DNA from: Chinchilla lanigera
Taxonomy: Eukaryota > Chordata > Mammalia > Rodentia > Chinchillidae
NCBI RefSeq assembly: GCF_000276665.1
Contig: NW_004955433.1
Coordinates: forward strand, 17,919,642 to 17,983,641
DNA length: 64,000 nt
Direction: 5' to 3'
Under the pieces are notes generated by a model that was not told the DNA's origin, did not search any database, and saw only the letters and a program-made list of their open reading frames with translations. Of this stretch, positions 45,080 to 56,650 are shown piece by piece. Both the position numbers and the translations under genes were made by a program. Each line of letters opens with the position of its first letter. Within the stretch, counting starts at the first letter, position 1.

Positions 45080-45860
45080 TTTCATTTACAGTTTGCTCTA
45101 CAATGTTCCCTCTATTGGCAGTGAAGCTGGGTAGTATTTCTCTCATGATGTAATGTATCACTTACCAATAAAGGCCCGCACCTTATATTTACAACCAGTG
45201 TGTGAAGAAAAACAAAAGAACTGGATCACTGTTCTTATTCCTGAGAGATTTGTAACTAACCAGGACTGCAAAATTGCCATTTCCTTTTCATAGAGAATGC
45301 TGTAGTTCTGCCTCCAGCTCTGATCAAACTTGCAGAGTGATTTATAACAGATCTGTTTTGACCTGCCCCTGATAAGATTCAAATGAAAGTCACAGTTGGA
45401 AAAGAAAATGGTATGTGTCATGTGAGTTCCCCGACAGGTGTGGAAACAGTTCCAAATTTGATTTCTGACCACTGCCACCAGCTTGTAAAAACCACAGCTG
45501 ATGGAGGATAATGTCGGATGTTGATTTCCTAATCACACTGCCGTTATGGAAATAATAGGTTGCTACAGTAATAAGCATTACTCCTTTTTTGATGGCATTT
45601 CTGGGCTTTTTACAGCCACTTGTAATGACCATTGAACTGTTTGGTCTAATGAGTGAGAAGACTCCAACATCTTTATTCAAAAGTCACTAATGATAATTGC
45701 CACCTATCACCCTTTTCTCTGGAGTCCAGGACATACATCCCCAGCATCCCATTATCATCACGGCGGGTCCACATCCTGATCTTACCAGACTCTAATAATT
45801 AAGCTTAATTTACACCTGATCCAGTGATGGCTGCTGTAATGTCTCTCACATTTTTGTTTT
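45080..45860. other. Unique, balanced-composition block; possible conserved element
   Basis: About 780 bp with no repeat I can name, less AT-biased than its surroundings. It contains a perfect 14-bp palindrome aattaagcttaatt at 45797-45810 with TAAT homeobox-type cores around it, and a minus-strand candidate exon at 45166-45370. This is the kind of block where a conserved non-coding enhancer or an exon could sit, but conservation cannot be judged from one sequence. Confidence 0.25.
45166..45370 (-). other. Candidate exon (unverified)
   Basis: On the minus strand an acceptor-like 'tttgaatcttatcag' precedes 45370 and the segment ends at a consensus donor (attg|gtaagtga). A frame is open throughout (KFDQSWRQNYSILYEKEMA, ending TGCKYKVRAFI plus one base). 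Upstream, two other frames are open with a shift near 45400-45480, so a decayed coding stretch is also possible. Not recognised. Its outgoing phase (one base) would fit the 80-nt candidate at 26974-27053 on the same strand. Confidence 0.25.
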
Positions 45861-45999
45861 CCTCTATGTCTGAAGATCTCTCAGTTCTAGAAGTGTTCCT
45901 AAAGCATTTATTGATAAAGTTATAAATATGATTAGTGGCAGTGTTAATGTTTAGTGAGTATTTCCTACTAATATTCATTTATGCTACACGGAGTGAGGG

Positions 46000-46140
46000 C
46001 TAAGAATGAGGAATTTGGAAAGCAATAGACCCGGATTAAAGTCTTTATTTCGTTTGTTCACAGCCCTTGTAAAAACAGGCAAGTCAGCTTCATGGAAGCT
46101 CAGTGTTCAGGTTCTTAGAATGGTGGTTGATTAGATTAAA
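46000..46140 (+). mobile_element. MIR fragment
   Basis: 'gaatttggaaagcaatagac' and 'ccggattaaagtctttattt', then 'acaggcaagtcagcttcatg' and 'gaagctcagtgttcagg', in MIR order but decayed. Confidence 0.4.
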
Positions 46141-47300
46141 CCTAAAAATGGTAGCTTTATTACATTATCATGTGTCATTAACATTATTCCTATACTTCTC
46201 TTTTTTTTTCAGAGAATAAATGACCATACTATATTCTCTAGATTAGTACAGGTGTCTGAGTCATCATGATAATTATTGATATCAATAATTTAGTTATGAG
46301 CGTGGAGTGGGTTGTTTGGGTTATTTGCTGTGGGTCTGGCCATGAGCAGCACCTGATACCTTAAGATCTACACTAAACATTCCTGACCTGAGTTAGAAGA
46401 CATACGAAGTGGTCTATGCATACATAAAGGAGGCAAATGAGGAGAGCAAAGAATGAATAGAATGCACTCTAAATGCAAGTCAGTAAGCAAAGAATTTTCA
46501 TTTATCCTCTCTTAATTATCTTCACAAAAATTAAAGGAGTTAATATTTATGTTTAATAGCTAAATAAAGCTCATGAAATCTTATAGGTAATAAATGGCAA
46601 AGTTGGTGTGTCCCTTGGGAAGCTCAAAATTAAGAAATGACTAAAACATGCACATAGGGAAGCAGCAGTAAAGCACACAGCCTGGCAGATGTCAGAGGGC
46701 ATCAGAAAACAGAATGTTGCCTTATATCTGTTTCAAATTAAAAAATAGAACAATATAAAAATGGCATGCAAGAGGGGGAAATTATAGTTCAGGATATATT
46801 TGATATTAACTAGATTTAAATTAAAATATTTAACTATTTCTCATATACATAGTGTAAAAAAGAAAAAGTGATACTTCAAAACATGTTAGGACATGTTATT
46901 ATGGAAGAAGTCTAAATGAGAGACAGTATATTTAATTTTCATACCAGAATGTTACTTCAAATGGATATAGACCTGGCCCTGATATTCCAAACTTAGACAC
47001 ACTGACACACTTTCAGTTTCTGTTCATAATTAAGGAAATAGTCATTGTGCATTTGAGTTCACTCTTATGGAAATTTTGAGACATGATTAGGAAACCATGA
47101 TGTTTTCCTTCCAATTTGGGAGATATTCAATATTAATGTTACTATTTTTCACTTTTTAGTGATAGACAATTACAAAATACTCACAGTATTTTACTTCTTC
47201 CTTTCAAGAGATAGAGCCTATTTCCTTACCTTCCATAATAGATGACCGTGTTATGTAATTCCTGTGTGAAATTTCTAAGCCTAAACCTCAAGAATCCCCT
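46141..47300. other. Single-copy-looking DNA
   Basis: AT-rich; a MIR-like antisense patch may lie at 46500-46600. No gene seen. Confidence 0.35.
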
Positions 47301-47407
47301 TGGCTTGGGGATATAGCTCAGAGGCACAGAGCTTGCCTGGCAAGCCCATGGTCTTGAGCTCCATTCCCCGTAACAAAAAAAAAAAAAAAAAGAAAGAAAG
47401 AAAGAAA
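47301..47407 (+). mobile_element. ID SINE, sense, with target duplication
   Basis: 'ggcttggggatatagctcag' (A box), 'cttgcctggcaagcccatgg', 'tcttgagctccattccccg' (B box), then an 18-base A-run and GAAA units. It is flanked by aagaatcccc at 47290-47299 and 47408-47417. Confidence 0.9.
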
Positions 47408-47417
47408 AAGAATCCCC

Positions 47418-48059
47418 CTGGCTTGTGTTTTTACTGCTGTTGGATTCCTGTGACTCCCGCATGAAGAAATCAAGGAAAGCTTACTAGTAGATTAGAGCTG
47501 ATACAGGAACAGGTCAAGGTACTGCTAGCCTTTCCATTCCAGCTACACTGTGGACCATCCAGCCACAGACATTCCATCTTGTGACCACATACACAAGAAC
47601 CTAGCTGCATCAACGAAGCCTTACCCTAGCTGAAATACATCAAGTTGATATTAACTCACAAGTTCTGGGACGATTTGTTATGTACCAAATGCCAACTCAT
47701 GGAAATCTGATCCAACCCACAACTACAAGCTTCAGGAAATACTTCTCAAAATACAATAATAATTTAATATTTTGAGGAACTTAAGCAACTCTTCTGAATG
47801 TTCCTAGGGCAGTTTTTCTTTTTTTAAATTTTTGAATAGATAATGTATTCTTAATATTTAAAACTCCAAAGATACATAAGTGTACAGAATAAAATCTTCC
47901 TGCATTTATTCTCCAGAAGTTCAAATTTTTACACATAGGGAAGTTGTGCTATCAGTTTATAAAGTATTTTTCTAGGAATGCTGTATTCTTACAAAATCAT
48001 AAATAGTATGGGATATACAAGTTGTGTGAGACAATCTCATCTTAAAGATCTGCATAATT
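47418..48059. other. Single-copy-looking DNA
   Basis: 47480-47770 may include a decayed MLT1-like piece ('accatccagccacagacatt') that I cannot support further. Confidence 0.3.
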
Positions 48060-48370
48060 AACACAAATTTTATTTTCAAGTCGTGGCTCAAAATATACTT
48101 AATGAGGTTTATCATGATCTCTCTACTTAAATTATATTCTGTGTCTGGCAGCACTACTTATCTTCCTAACAGGCTTTTAGTTTTTACTTGAAAATATCAC
48201 TTTTAAATGTACTATGGTTATTATTCATTACAGTTAATATTTGTCTATATTTTAATGTGTTCCCACCAGAGAGGAATAATTTTATGGCGAATTTGGATAT
48301 ATGTCAAGCAACCAGTATTTGTATGCAGAGTAGGTACTCAATAAATATTTGTTAAGTCAACAAATACTGA
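48060..48370 (+). mobile_element. L2 LINE 3' end
   Basis: 'caagtcgtggctcaaaatat', 'acttaatgaggtttatcatg', 'gcactacttatcttcctaac' and the terminal 'agtaggtactcaataaatat' 'ttgttaag' follow the L2 3' end. An ancient element, no coding potential. Confidence 0.6.
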
Positions 48371-49594
48371 TAATTTGCTGATAATGAGAAAATTCTAAGG
48401 ACTGCTTCATAAAGAAATAGTATAATTATTTTTTGATATCATCTTTGGGCAAATATGTAAAGTTGGTTCAATTATTCAGCTAATAATTAATGAATATGAA
48501 GTTAAAGCCATTTTATGGTGTTAGTGAAATTAATATTCACTGTTTTAAATATATACTTGCACCACAGTGTTGGGTGTCATTTTTAAGGGCTTCCTCTATA
48601 GGAGGTAATTATAGAAATTATAAAAATTTAGGAACATATATATGCATGCACGTATAGTGATGCCTGTACATATGTCATATGCTATATTTTTTGGAAGTGT
48701 TAGGAATGTGATTAAAGTAGTTTAGTTTCAGAAAATAAATATTTGTGAAGTGCTCAATCTGTCCAAGGGACTACCTTTATGATATAAATAAACTTCCAGA
48801 AAACATTCTTTGAATGCAGTTATTTTTGCTAAATAGTAATGAATAGGTTGTTCCTTAGATTCCAAGAAACAATGATCATCACTTACATTGTTTCTAGTAC
48901 TTTTCCCAAAGGAAGCTGCGAGTGTTCTCCTTCCCTATCAGTACTTGAGACTTAGAACACTAGCGTCCAGATGTACCTGACACGGTTGCAAATGAAAGAA
49001 AGCAATGAAACATGGTCATCAAGGAGTAAGGAACCCTTCTCTACAAAGGATTTCACTTTGAACTTAGAAGGGTTTTGCTGTTTAAAAATATCCAAGATTG
49101 ATTCTTCTAACACTTTAGTCTTTATTGGAACCTTAGAAATAGAAGGATTATTGGAAATTAACTGGGTGGGCATTTCTCATATGGAAGAAAAGAAACAAAA
49201 GAAAAGAAGAGAAGTGAAGACAGAAGAAAAGAAGAAAAGAAAAGGTTTGAGAAGATGAATTAACTTTCCCCTGCTGAGCTGATAAGAGGAGTAATAGCCA
49301 CATTTTCTCAGAGACACAAGGCAATTAATAGAGTTTTAGGAAAAATGTCTTGTTCCAACAGATATCAGGTAAATAGAGGTTTCAGAAATGTTGAAAATTT
49401 CAGAGTTATGATATAGATAATATGTTAATGCCAAATATTTTATGGTCAAGCCAACCTCCAATAAATATCCAAGTAAGATTTGTGCTTTAATTGTGCCTTT
49501 CAAGAATTTTCCTATGAATAGAATCAAGCAGTTCATAATATCTCTGATCTCTCCTTTTTCCTTATTATATTTTTCATGTTTTCTGCATTATCTT
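48371..49594. other. Single-copy-looking DNA
   Basis: Purine-rich patch at 49180-49255 (GAAAA units). The 95-codon frame across it (48971-49258) has a lysine/glutamate-rich end that only reflects that patch. No gene seen. Confidence 0.35.
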
Positions 49595-50341
49595 ACATTT
49601 GTCCCTCACTATATCACAGTTCACTAATTGTGACTTCACTGTATCACAGGTTTTTAAATATATATATAATTCTGTATCACAGAGTTTTCATTATATTGCA
49701 GNNNNNNNNNNNNNNNNNNNNNNNNNNNNNNNNNNNNNNNNNNNNNNNNNNNNNNNNNNNNNNNNNNNNNNNNNNNNNNNNNNNNNNNNNNNNNNNNNNN
49801 NTTCATTCAAACATATTAAAAGAATATTAAAGCAAAATAAAATATAATACATATTTCATCAGTAGATGAATACCATACTGTATGCAATGGAAATGCAGTA
49901 TGCCAATACCTCTTGCACGTGTTTGCCAGTGTGAGATTCTACACAGCACAGTATTGGCTGATGGAATGGAGGCAACCAACCACAGCACTGTGTTCTGTGT
50001 CCTGGGCAATGATTGGTTCAGTGACTGTAGCATTGCTCTGTTTGCTCTCCTGCACTGTGCACAAATGTTTAGCATCTCTCCTTGTCCACTTCACATCGAG
50101 TACCCATATAAAATTTTATGTGTTGTTAAAATTACATAGGTTTAAGAGTATAGAAAATGTTAAGAGCATATGATGTGTTTATAAGAGTGTGGGAAAGGTT
50201 TATAGGAATGTGGGAAGGGTTTATAAAGCCTTGAAATATACATAAATAATAAAATAAATATAACACTGCTACTTCGCAGATTTTCACCTATTGCAGAGGT
50301 CTCTGGAATGTAACTCCCATGATCAGTGAGGAATCACTGTA
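49595..50341 (+). mobile_element. Tigger-type (Tc1/mariner, pogo) DNA transposon, split by the gap
   Basis: The left part has repeated subunits 'ccctcactatatcacagttc', 'actgtatcacaggtttttaa' and 'ctgtatcacagagttttcat', the CpG-decayed form of the 'tatatcgcgg' phrases of Tigger elements. The right end has 'gcagattttcacctattgca', 'tctggaatgtaactcccatg' and 'tcagtgaggaatcactgta', ending at a TA, the Tigger target. The ends are roughly inverted. The middle (49802-50270) has no transposase frame left, consistent with a non-autonomous or decayed copy. Confidence 0.7.
49702..49801. other. Assembly gap (100 N)
   Basis: Exactly 100 unknown bases, the conventional size for a gap of unknown length, so the true distance may differ. 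It lies within the subrepeat region of the Tigger element. Confidence 1.
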
Positions 50342-50619
50342 GTAACTAGAAGTTTGTATACTGCATTAAAGAGCAGAATTTTGTTTTAGGGAATACCATT
50401 ACCAGGTTCTGTGGTTATGGGGATTCATTCCAGAGATTCTTTCTAGTTTCTTCTCCTAAACAAACAACTGGATAAAACAAGCCCAAAAGATAATGAGAGT
50501 TTGCATTTATGAAAAGTAGGAAAAGGAGCATGTTCTGCCAAACAAATGTAGGCCATTTAAAAGTAGAAAAAGAAGTGTACTCTACAGGTAAGAGTGTAAC
50601 ACTGTAAAAGGGAGAACAC
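50342..50619. other. Single-copy-looking DNA
   Basis: Nothing recognised. Confidence 0.35.
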
Positions 50620-50757
50620 AGCCAGGTGTGGTGGCACATGCCTGTAATCTCCGTACTCAAAAGGCTGAGGCAGGAGGATGGTTGCACGTTGGAGACCAGC
50701 ATGGGCTTCAAAGTGAGCTCAAGGCAGACCTGAACTGCATAGTGAAACTCTGTCTCA

Positions 50758-50789
<32 letters not shown>

Positions 50790-50805
50790 GACAAAACAAA
50801 ACGAG
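50620..50805 (+). mobile_element. B1 SINE, sense, with (AAAAC)n tail
   Basis: 'gccaggtgtggtggcacatg', 'cctgtaatctccgtactcaa', 'ggctgaggcaggaggatggt', two blocks of the internal duplication ('tggagaccagcatgggcttc' and 'agctcaaggcagacctgaac'), 'gtgaaactctgtctcaaaa' and an AAAAC tail. Confidence 0.9.
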
Positions 50806-52136
50806 AGAACACAGTGGCCTTAAGCCAAATGGTGGCTATCTTTCTTTATCTTCCATTCCTCAGGCTGACGTTGCAAGAGGCCATCCTATCAAAACCTGTT
50901 TGAGTTCTCTCAAGAATTGACAATACTCTGATTGGCACCACCTGCAGGGCTTTTGGAACTGTCCCGTGCATGCACCTTAGAACTTTGTAATTAACAGGTC
51001 ATGCCCATTTCCCCAGCCAGTTTGCTTTTCCTTAATCTCCTGCCTCATTTCCTCCCACCCACTGTAGAAATAATACCCATAATTCTTTACAGAGCACTGA
51101 AGGAATGGAGGTATCCATCTTCATATAACTACTTTCTGCTGAAAGGATATATAGGTCTTTACTGGAAATATATTCTCTCCAACTACCTTAGAATGCTGTG
51201 GGTTACCCAATGGATTGAAGAAGATAATGAAAAAGGAGTTAGTGTCTATGTGTGGAGAACTGTTGAGCTGCCTGTCCTGTGGGAAAAAGCTTCTAGCCCA
51301 AATTTGAGAAGGAATAGGTCAGATTTTCACACATCCTGTGAAGGAGAAAGTATGGCAAAGATGGATGTTAGATAAATTATCAAGAGTCTGATAGCCATAG
51401 CACTGAAAGATTACCCACATTATAGATCTAATTAAAAGCAAGAATCAAAAACAGGTGCCCCTTTTAAGTTGTCATGAATTGGGGTCATTAGTGATTCTAT
51501 ATATCTGCATCCAGAGCAGTGCTGGAGCCCTACTTTTTGAAGGGAAACCTCAGGGTTCTTCAAGACATTAACAAAAATAGTCTTTTGTCATTTGGGTGGT
51601 CTTTTTCTTCAGATGGTTCAAGTGGAGCTGGCTTTCTAATTTCCAGTCTTCCCCAGGGAATGTCTCTCTACTTTGTATAGGTTCTAACAAAGGAAGTGTT
51701 TTGAGCTTCCTAGGGTTATTGTAAGCACAGAATGGGCAGACTTTATGAAGCTGTTAGGTGCTTGTCCCATTCCTGTGGAAATTCCGAATGACCATTTCCC
51801 ATGTGAGGTTTTTATGGATTTCAACTGGATGCCTTGATTAAGAACCAGTTTAATGATTTCCCAGGCCCTGAGCAGCATTAAGGGTATATTTTGTGCATCT
51901 TTACCAGCTCTTTGATTTTCCGAGAAAACTTTAGACATGTCCTTTTAGGGTCCCTTGCAATGAATGACAATGTCCTGCTTGAAAAGATAGATTGCCTTTC
52001 AGAGTTGTACAATTTCCTACTTGTGTTTTATAGATGGCTGCTTGTTTGTTGGCAAGCTACTTTTTTTTTCAGATTAACTCATATAGTGCCAGAAAAGCAT
52101 TTATGGCTTCATATATATGCCTAAGTGCCTATACAG

Positions 52137-52148
<12 letters not shown>
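50806..52148. other. Unassigned, possibly degraded ERV
   Basis: A 124-codon plus frame (51001-51375) and an 84-codon minus frame (51938-51684) stand out by length but match nothing I can name. The region between 51480 and 52130 reads like old coding sequence on the minus strand. Retroviral origin is possible but unsupported. Confidence 0.25.

Positions 52149-52182
<34 letters not shown>
52149..52182. repeat. (TC)n microsatellite
   Basis: Uninterrupted CT alternation over 34 bp. Confidence 0.95.
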
Positions 52183-52184
<2 letters not shown>

Positions 52185-52519
52185 GATCAGAGGTTCCTGT
52201 GGGAAGGGGTTCAGCCTCAATAACATGTGTGAACTGATAAATGCATAGTCTGCCTTTTGGTGTCCTTCTTAAACAAAGCTACTTCCATCAGACAGTCACC
52301 TGCTCAGGAACTTTGAGTGGTAGATCACTGATATCCTGACTGCTTGCATAGATTTTCATAGGTCACCTGTTCGCCTCTGAGCCTGCAATTAGCAAAAGAG
52401 GCAGGATTATGAGTCAAAGAAGTCCTTGTATTAATCTCAAGGGTATCCCAGAAGTATGGCCTGGCATAATTCCAATTGGTAAAATCCACTTCAGCCTTTA
52501 CCAGAATTGGAGAATTTCT
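52183..52519. other. Single-copy-looking DNA
   Basis: Nothing recognised. Confidence 0.35.
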
Positions 52520-52633
52520 TTCTTTTTTTTTTTTTTTTTGGTTTTGGTTTTTCTCCAGTACTGGGAATTGAACTCACGACCCTGCACTTGCCAGGCAGGC
52601 ACTGTGCCGCTGAGCTAAATCCCCAGCCCTGGC
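52520..52633 (-). mobile_element. ID SINE, antisense, with target duplication
   Basis: T-run, 'ccagtactgggaattgaact', 'acttgccaggcaggcactgt', 'gccgctgagctaaatcccca'. It is flanked by attggagaatttct at 52506-52519 and 52634-52647, a perfect 14-bp duplication. Confidence 0.95.
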
Positions 52634-52647
52634 ATTGGAGAATTTCT

Positions 52648-54069
52648 CCCAATTTTGCTAGTACATCTCTTCATCATGAAGGAACAGGACACTGTGAGGC
52701 AATTAAAAACTCATTGTTAAACATTTGACCTTTGGATTTACAGAAGTTAAGAAGTCCTAAATAGAGTTCCTATTGACCCCAATTATAGCTATAGATCTAG
52801 AGGAGGGTTTTTTAGAAGCTAAAACAGGAGCCAAAGGAATTGCAATTATTTATTCATGATAACAAGAGCCACCAAGGGTTTCTCACAGGAAATAGAGATG
52901 TCTGTGGACAGGAGCAGAGTATGTTGCCCAGGACCTCTCCAGTCTTCTTTAACAGAGTGAGAGGTCCTTTTCCTTTCATCCTTATCTAGGTCCCAGTTGT
53001 TGAAAGAAAAGGCTATGTCCAGCAATTAGGTAATATTTGAAAATACTAGATCTCTCTGAGGTACTAGCTTCTGGTAGAAATAAGGAAGAAAGCCTCATAG
53101 CCCTCTGAGAGGTAAGTGGGCATCTGATGACAAGATCGTCAAAGATAATTATTTTTCTTCAGAGGTTTCTTGAAGTACCACAGTTCCTAGACCGTTACAG
53201 AGATAATGAGCCATAGAAGCCTGTATATAATGCTTTTCATACTATTTCCTTGCCTTTTGTATAAACCATGTATATGAAAAATGGTATGCGGCAAATTGGT
53301 GAGGCTACTTGTATCTGCAGGATGTTTCCCATGCAGACTGGCCCTTTTACAAAAAGAACTAGGACAGATTTAATAGTTTTTTGTTTGTTTGTTTTTAGTG
53401 AGTTAGAGTCTGGTTGATCATTATCTCAGTTCTATTTTTCACGATGGCTGTGGAGATGCATGTAGTGCTTAAGGGGGCAATTTTGTCACCTTGAGGTGAT
53501 TATTTCATCTTGGAGCGGTCTTGGTTTTCAGAAAGTCTCCTGGAATTCAAGGTGACTGTGTGTTGAGAGCAATGGAGACTTCTGGGCAGAGCAGAATGTC
53601 CCTGTCATTCTCTTATCTTGGTGTCTGCAGTCTTTAAAGTGTTTGTGGAAGGTTATAGAAATTGAGAGGTAATCAGCTTTATTTTCCCAACTGTTAGACA
53701 AAACTAAGAAAAGAATAGACACAGAGCTTAACAAAATGAAGATCAAGCTTTGTTCTAAAGTTAAGAGTCACAGCTTTAGGAACTACTGGTTTTAAGGTCC
53801 TTACTGTCACAGAAGAAAACACAAATCATTCCTTTAATGAACAGAATAACAGGTTAAGGACACAGGAATATTTTTGCTTTCTGTCTCTCTGTTGGTCTCA
53901 GACTTTGTCAAGTCTATTCTGAAAAATACCCCTAAAAACATTTGTCTCCAAGCCTAGATGTGGAGACATTTATGTGAGGTCGTTCTATTTTCCTTTTGTA
54001 GATATATAGGCCTGACATTCCTAAGTGTCATGATAGAATATTTTAAAATACACCAGACAGATTTCCAGC
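52648..54069. other. Unassigned, possibly degraded ERV env on the minus strand
   Basis: Minus-strand frames here have a hydrophobic start (53746 leftward) followed by fragments with N-x-S/T sites (NRT, NQT near 53.4 kb). This hints at an old envelope-like region, but many stops break it and no conserved motif is clear. Treat as unassigned. Confidence 0.2.
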
Positions 54070-54310
54070 ATGACTGAGACAGGAGATTAGGGCCTGACAA
54101 AATTGTCTGGGGAGATAGGCATGACTTCTTTTTTTTTGTTTTTGTTTTTTGTTTCTGGTACCAGGCATCGAACTCACGACCTCACGCTTGCCAGGCAGGC
54201 ACTGTGCCGCTGAGCTAAATCCCCAGCCCCATGACCTCTTAGTTACAAAATCCTAGAACACATGCACAGAACATTTCCCAAAGCCCTGCATGTGGACTTC
54301 CTGTCAGAAT
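54070..54310 (+). mobile_element. LTR fragment (family of 55637-56080)
   Basis: 'gagacaggagattagggcct', 'ggggagataggcatgact', 'ttacaaaatcctagaacaca', 'tgcacagaacatttcccaaa' and 'catgtggacttcctgtcag' match the beginning of the LTR at 55.6 kb. It is split by an ID SINE at 54130-54230. After 54310 the match fades. Confidence 0.6.
54130..54230 (-). mobile_element. ID SINE, antisense, with target duplication
   Basis: T-rich tail, 'ggtaccaggcatcgaactca', 'gcttgccaggcaggcactgt', 'gccgctgagctaaatcccca'. Flanked by atgacttct (54121-54129) and atgacctct (54231-54239). Confidence 0.9.
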
Positions 54311-55636
54311 TTGTGTAGGTTTCCTATAGGAGGGTTTAGACCATGCAGACTGAGGAAGTGTGATTAACTGATGAAAGCAGCTTTGTTCAAGAACATCAAA
54401 TGGCAGGTTACGCAGTTCCCAGTTAACAAGTACCTAAAGTCAACTTCCCCCAAGAATCTCTACTCAAAAGACGGAGCTCACAGGTATTACTTGGGCATTG
54501 AGCAAAGAAGCTATACAGTGGTACCTAAGTCATGCACTTAACTCATCCCACAATTCTGGAAAGTATGGTATATTCATGTTCAAACACAAAATGTTTGTCA
54601 CATAATGGAGAGTCGGTGAAGAAAAACAATTTTGCCAAACACTTCTGTTTGTGAACTAAATTGTTCATAAACAAAAGGGCTCCTAAGCAAAGGTAGCACT
54701 GCATATATATTACAGACTCCACATAGGACTTTCTTGTGCTACATGCCCATGCAACAATCGGCAAATAAGGAGCTTTCTGACTAATAAGCAATCATCTATA
54801 AAGCATAAGCAGGAAATTCTACAGCTCCTAGAGACAGTCTGTCTTCCCAAGCAGCTTACAGTTATTCATTGTAAGGGATTCCAAAGAGATATAACCGAAG
54901 GCTCCTTGGGAAATAAAAAAGCTGGCAAGTGACAGCACTACAGGGCATCAAGTCCCTAACCTTATTCCCAGTTCCTGAGTAATCATTCTGTTCCTTCTTT
55001 AGCAGGTGTGATGACAAGCTGTAAATATCCTGCATTAGAAATGGTCCCTAGAATTTTCACAAGACTAAGAAGAAAGGTAAACCTGAGAATGTCTGGAAGA
55101 CCTGAGGTTCCTCCTCAAAAAGCAGGATCTCTATATTGCTGTGGGAGTAGGTAAATAGAGTCATTGTTGACCCTCACTCACCACAGCTTAAATAACCACC
55201 TGTATAGTGACTCCTATTTTTAATTAAATCTATTATGTGGGATTGCTAAGGCAAAGGATTGCAGGCACTGGATAATGATCCAGCCTCTCTCTTTGCCATA
55301 TGTTGTCCTCCAGAGGAGGGTAGAAATCTGACCTACTCCTCATATTTGGGGTCTACATCCCCAATGTAATAGCAATCTTCACTTATTCTTTTCTTATTGC
55401 CATGTTTATGGATTGAAATCATTGATAAATTGACAATTGTCTTCTGATGAGCTTTTTTTTTTTTTTTTTAAACTCAGGCAGTGAGTCAGAATACCCCAAT
55501 ATATTTGGAGAACATATACTCCCAAGTAGGTAGGGCCCACAGCACTGTTCAGTCAAAAGAAGGTACAGAACAGAGATTTCCACTCTTTTACCACCTCCTA
55601 AGGAATTATTCGAATATATGTCTCCTGGGGAAAAAT
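54311..55636. other. Unassigned sequence between two related LTR pieces
   Basis: Could be the remains of a short proviral interior or unrelated DNA between two separate insertions. No gag or pol motif is readable. A T-run lies at 55451-55469. Confidence 0.3.
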
Positions 55637-56080
55637 GACAGGGGAGTTTAGGGCACGGCAAGGCCGGCAGGGGAAGTAGGCGTGATCTGTTAATTACAAA
55701 ATCCCAGGACGCATGCCCAGAACAGTTGCCCGAAACCCTGAATATGGACTTCCTGTGAGCATTGGAGGAAGTTTTTCAGAGGATGGCAAAGACCTGATAT
55801 CAGTCTGGGGAGCGGATGAGGCAGAAAGAACATTCCACACTGAGGCTTCAGCACTGTGTTTTCTCTTGCGTGATGGCCCACCCTCATGGCATAGGGTGTA
55901 CTTCTTTCCCTGCATTTATTCAGCCTAAACTCACTCTGCAGAGACTCTTTCCTTTCCTATCTTTAATAAAACTTTGCTACTATTTGTGCCTGACTTGACC
56001 AATTCTTCACTCAGGATAGAAAGAACCTAGAAACTACCTCCAGAAGGAGAATCCAGCACCCCAAAATCTGACAACATGAC
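55637..56080 (+). mobile_element. Solo LTR, probably ERV1-like
   Basis: Starts 'tgacaggggagtttagggca', then 'ccggcaggggaagtaggcgt', 'gttaattacaaaatcccagg', a GC-rich U3, 'atctttaataaaactttgct' (poly-A signal AATAAA in the 'ttaataaaactttgct' context typical of ERV1 LTRs), and 'gtgcctgacttgaccaattc'. The 3' border is approximate. More CpGs and better preservation than most LTRs here suggest it is younger. Confidence 0.65.
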
Positions 56081-56479
56081 TCTACCATTCTGAGTACCCA
56101 TAGACTTTATAATGTAAGCATCGGTAGTTTTACCTCATCAATATTTGGTACTATTATTTATTCCAGCAGGTTTATAGGGGCATTACATTTATTATTTTAT
56201 TTGTATTTGTGTCACAATAAAAATGTTGATTATAATTTTATGTGATTCTTGGCTTTATTCACCTATGAAAATTTTGTTTAAATCTTTCATCTACTTTTGT
56301 TTTGTTTCTTAGATTCAATGGTTTTTTTATTATTGAATTGTGAAAGTTCATTATGTGTCTTACATCAAGAATTTTCTCAGAAGCTTGTTTTCCTAACTGG
56401 TGACCTACCTTTGCATTTCTCTTTTAGTTAAATCTTTCCAAGAGAAAAGCTTTCAATTTGATGAAACTTGAATTATCAG
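56081..56479. other. AT-rich DNA, nothing recognised
   Basis: No motif or element identified. Confidence 0.35.
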
Positions 56480-56650
56480 TTCAACTTTGTTGAAGATAAC
56501 AATATGTAATATAACAACCACTGCAAATTCTTATCATTCTGTTTTGAAAACTCACATTTTTATTGTTTTTTCTTTATTTTGTTTTTGTCTATGTTGTTGC
56601 TATTTTGTTTTTTATTTCTCTTAAAAAATTAGTGTTTTATTTCCAACTAA
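56480..56650. mobile_element. L1 3'UTR-like fragment
   Basis: 'gataacaatatgtaatataa', 'caaccactg' and a T-rich tail with 'tgttgttgctattttgtttt' are shared with 2630-2700 (same orientation) and with the reverse of 29090-29222. Confidence 0.4.

Noticed and set aside
51001..51375. 124-codon plus-strand ORF
   Set aside because: Tempting for its length and even composition, but no family recognised; kept only as part of an unassigned stretch.
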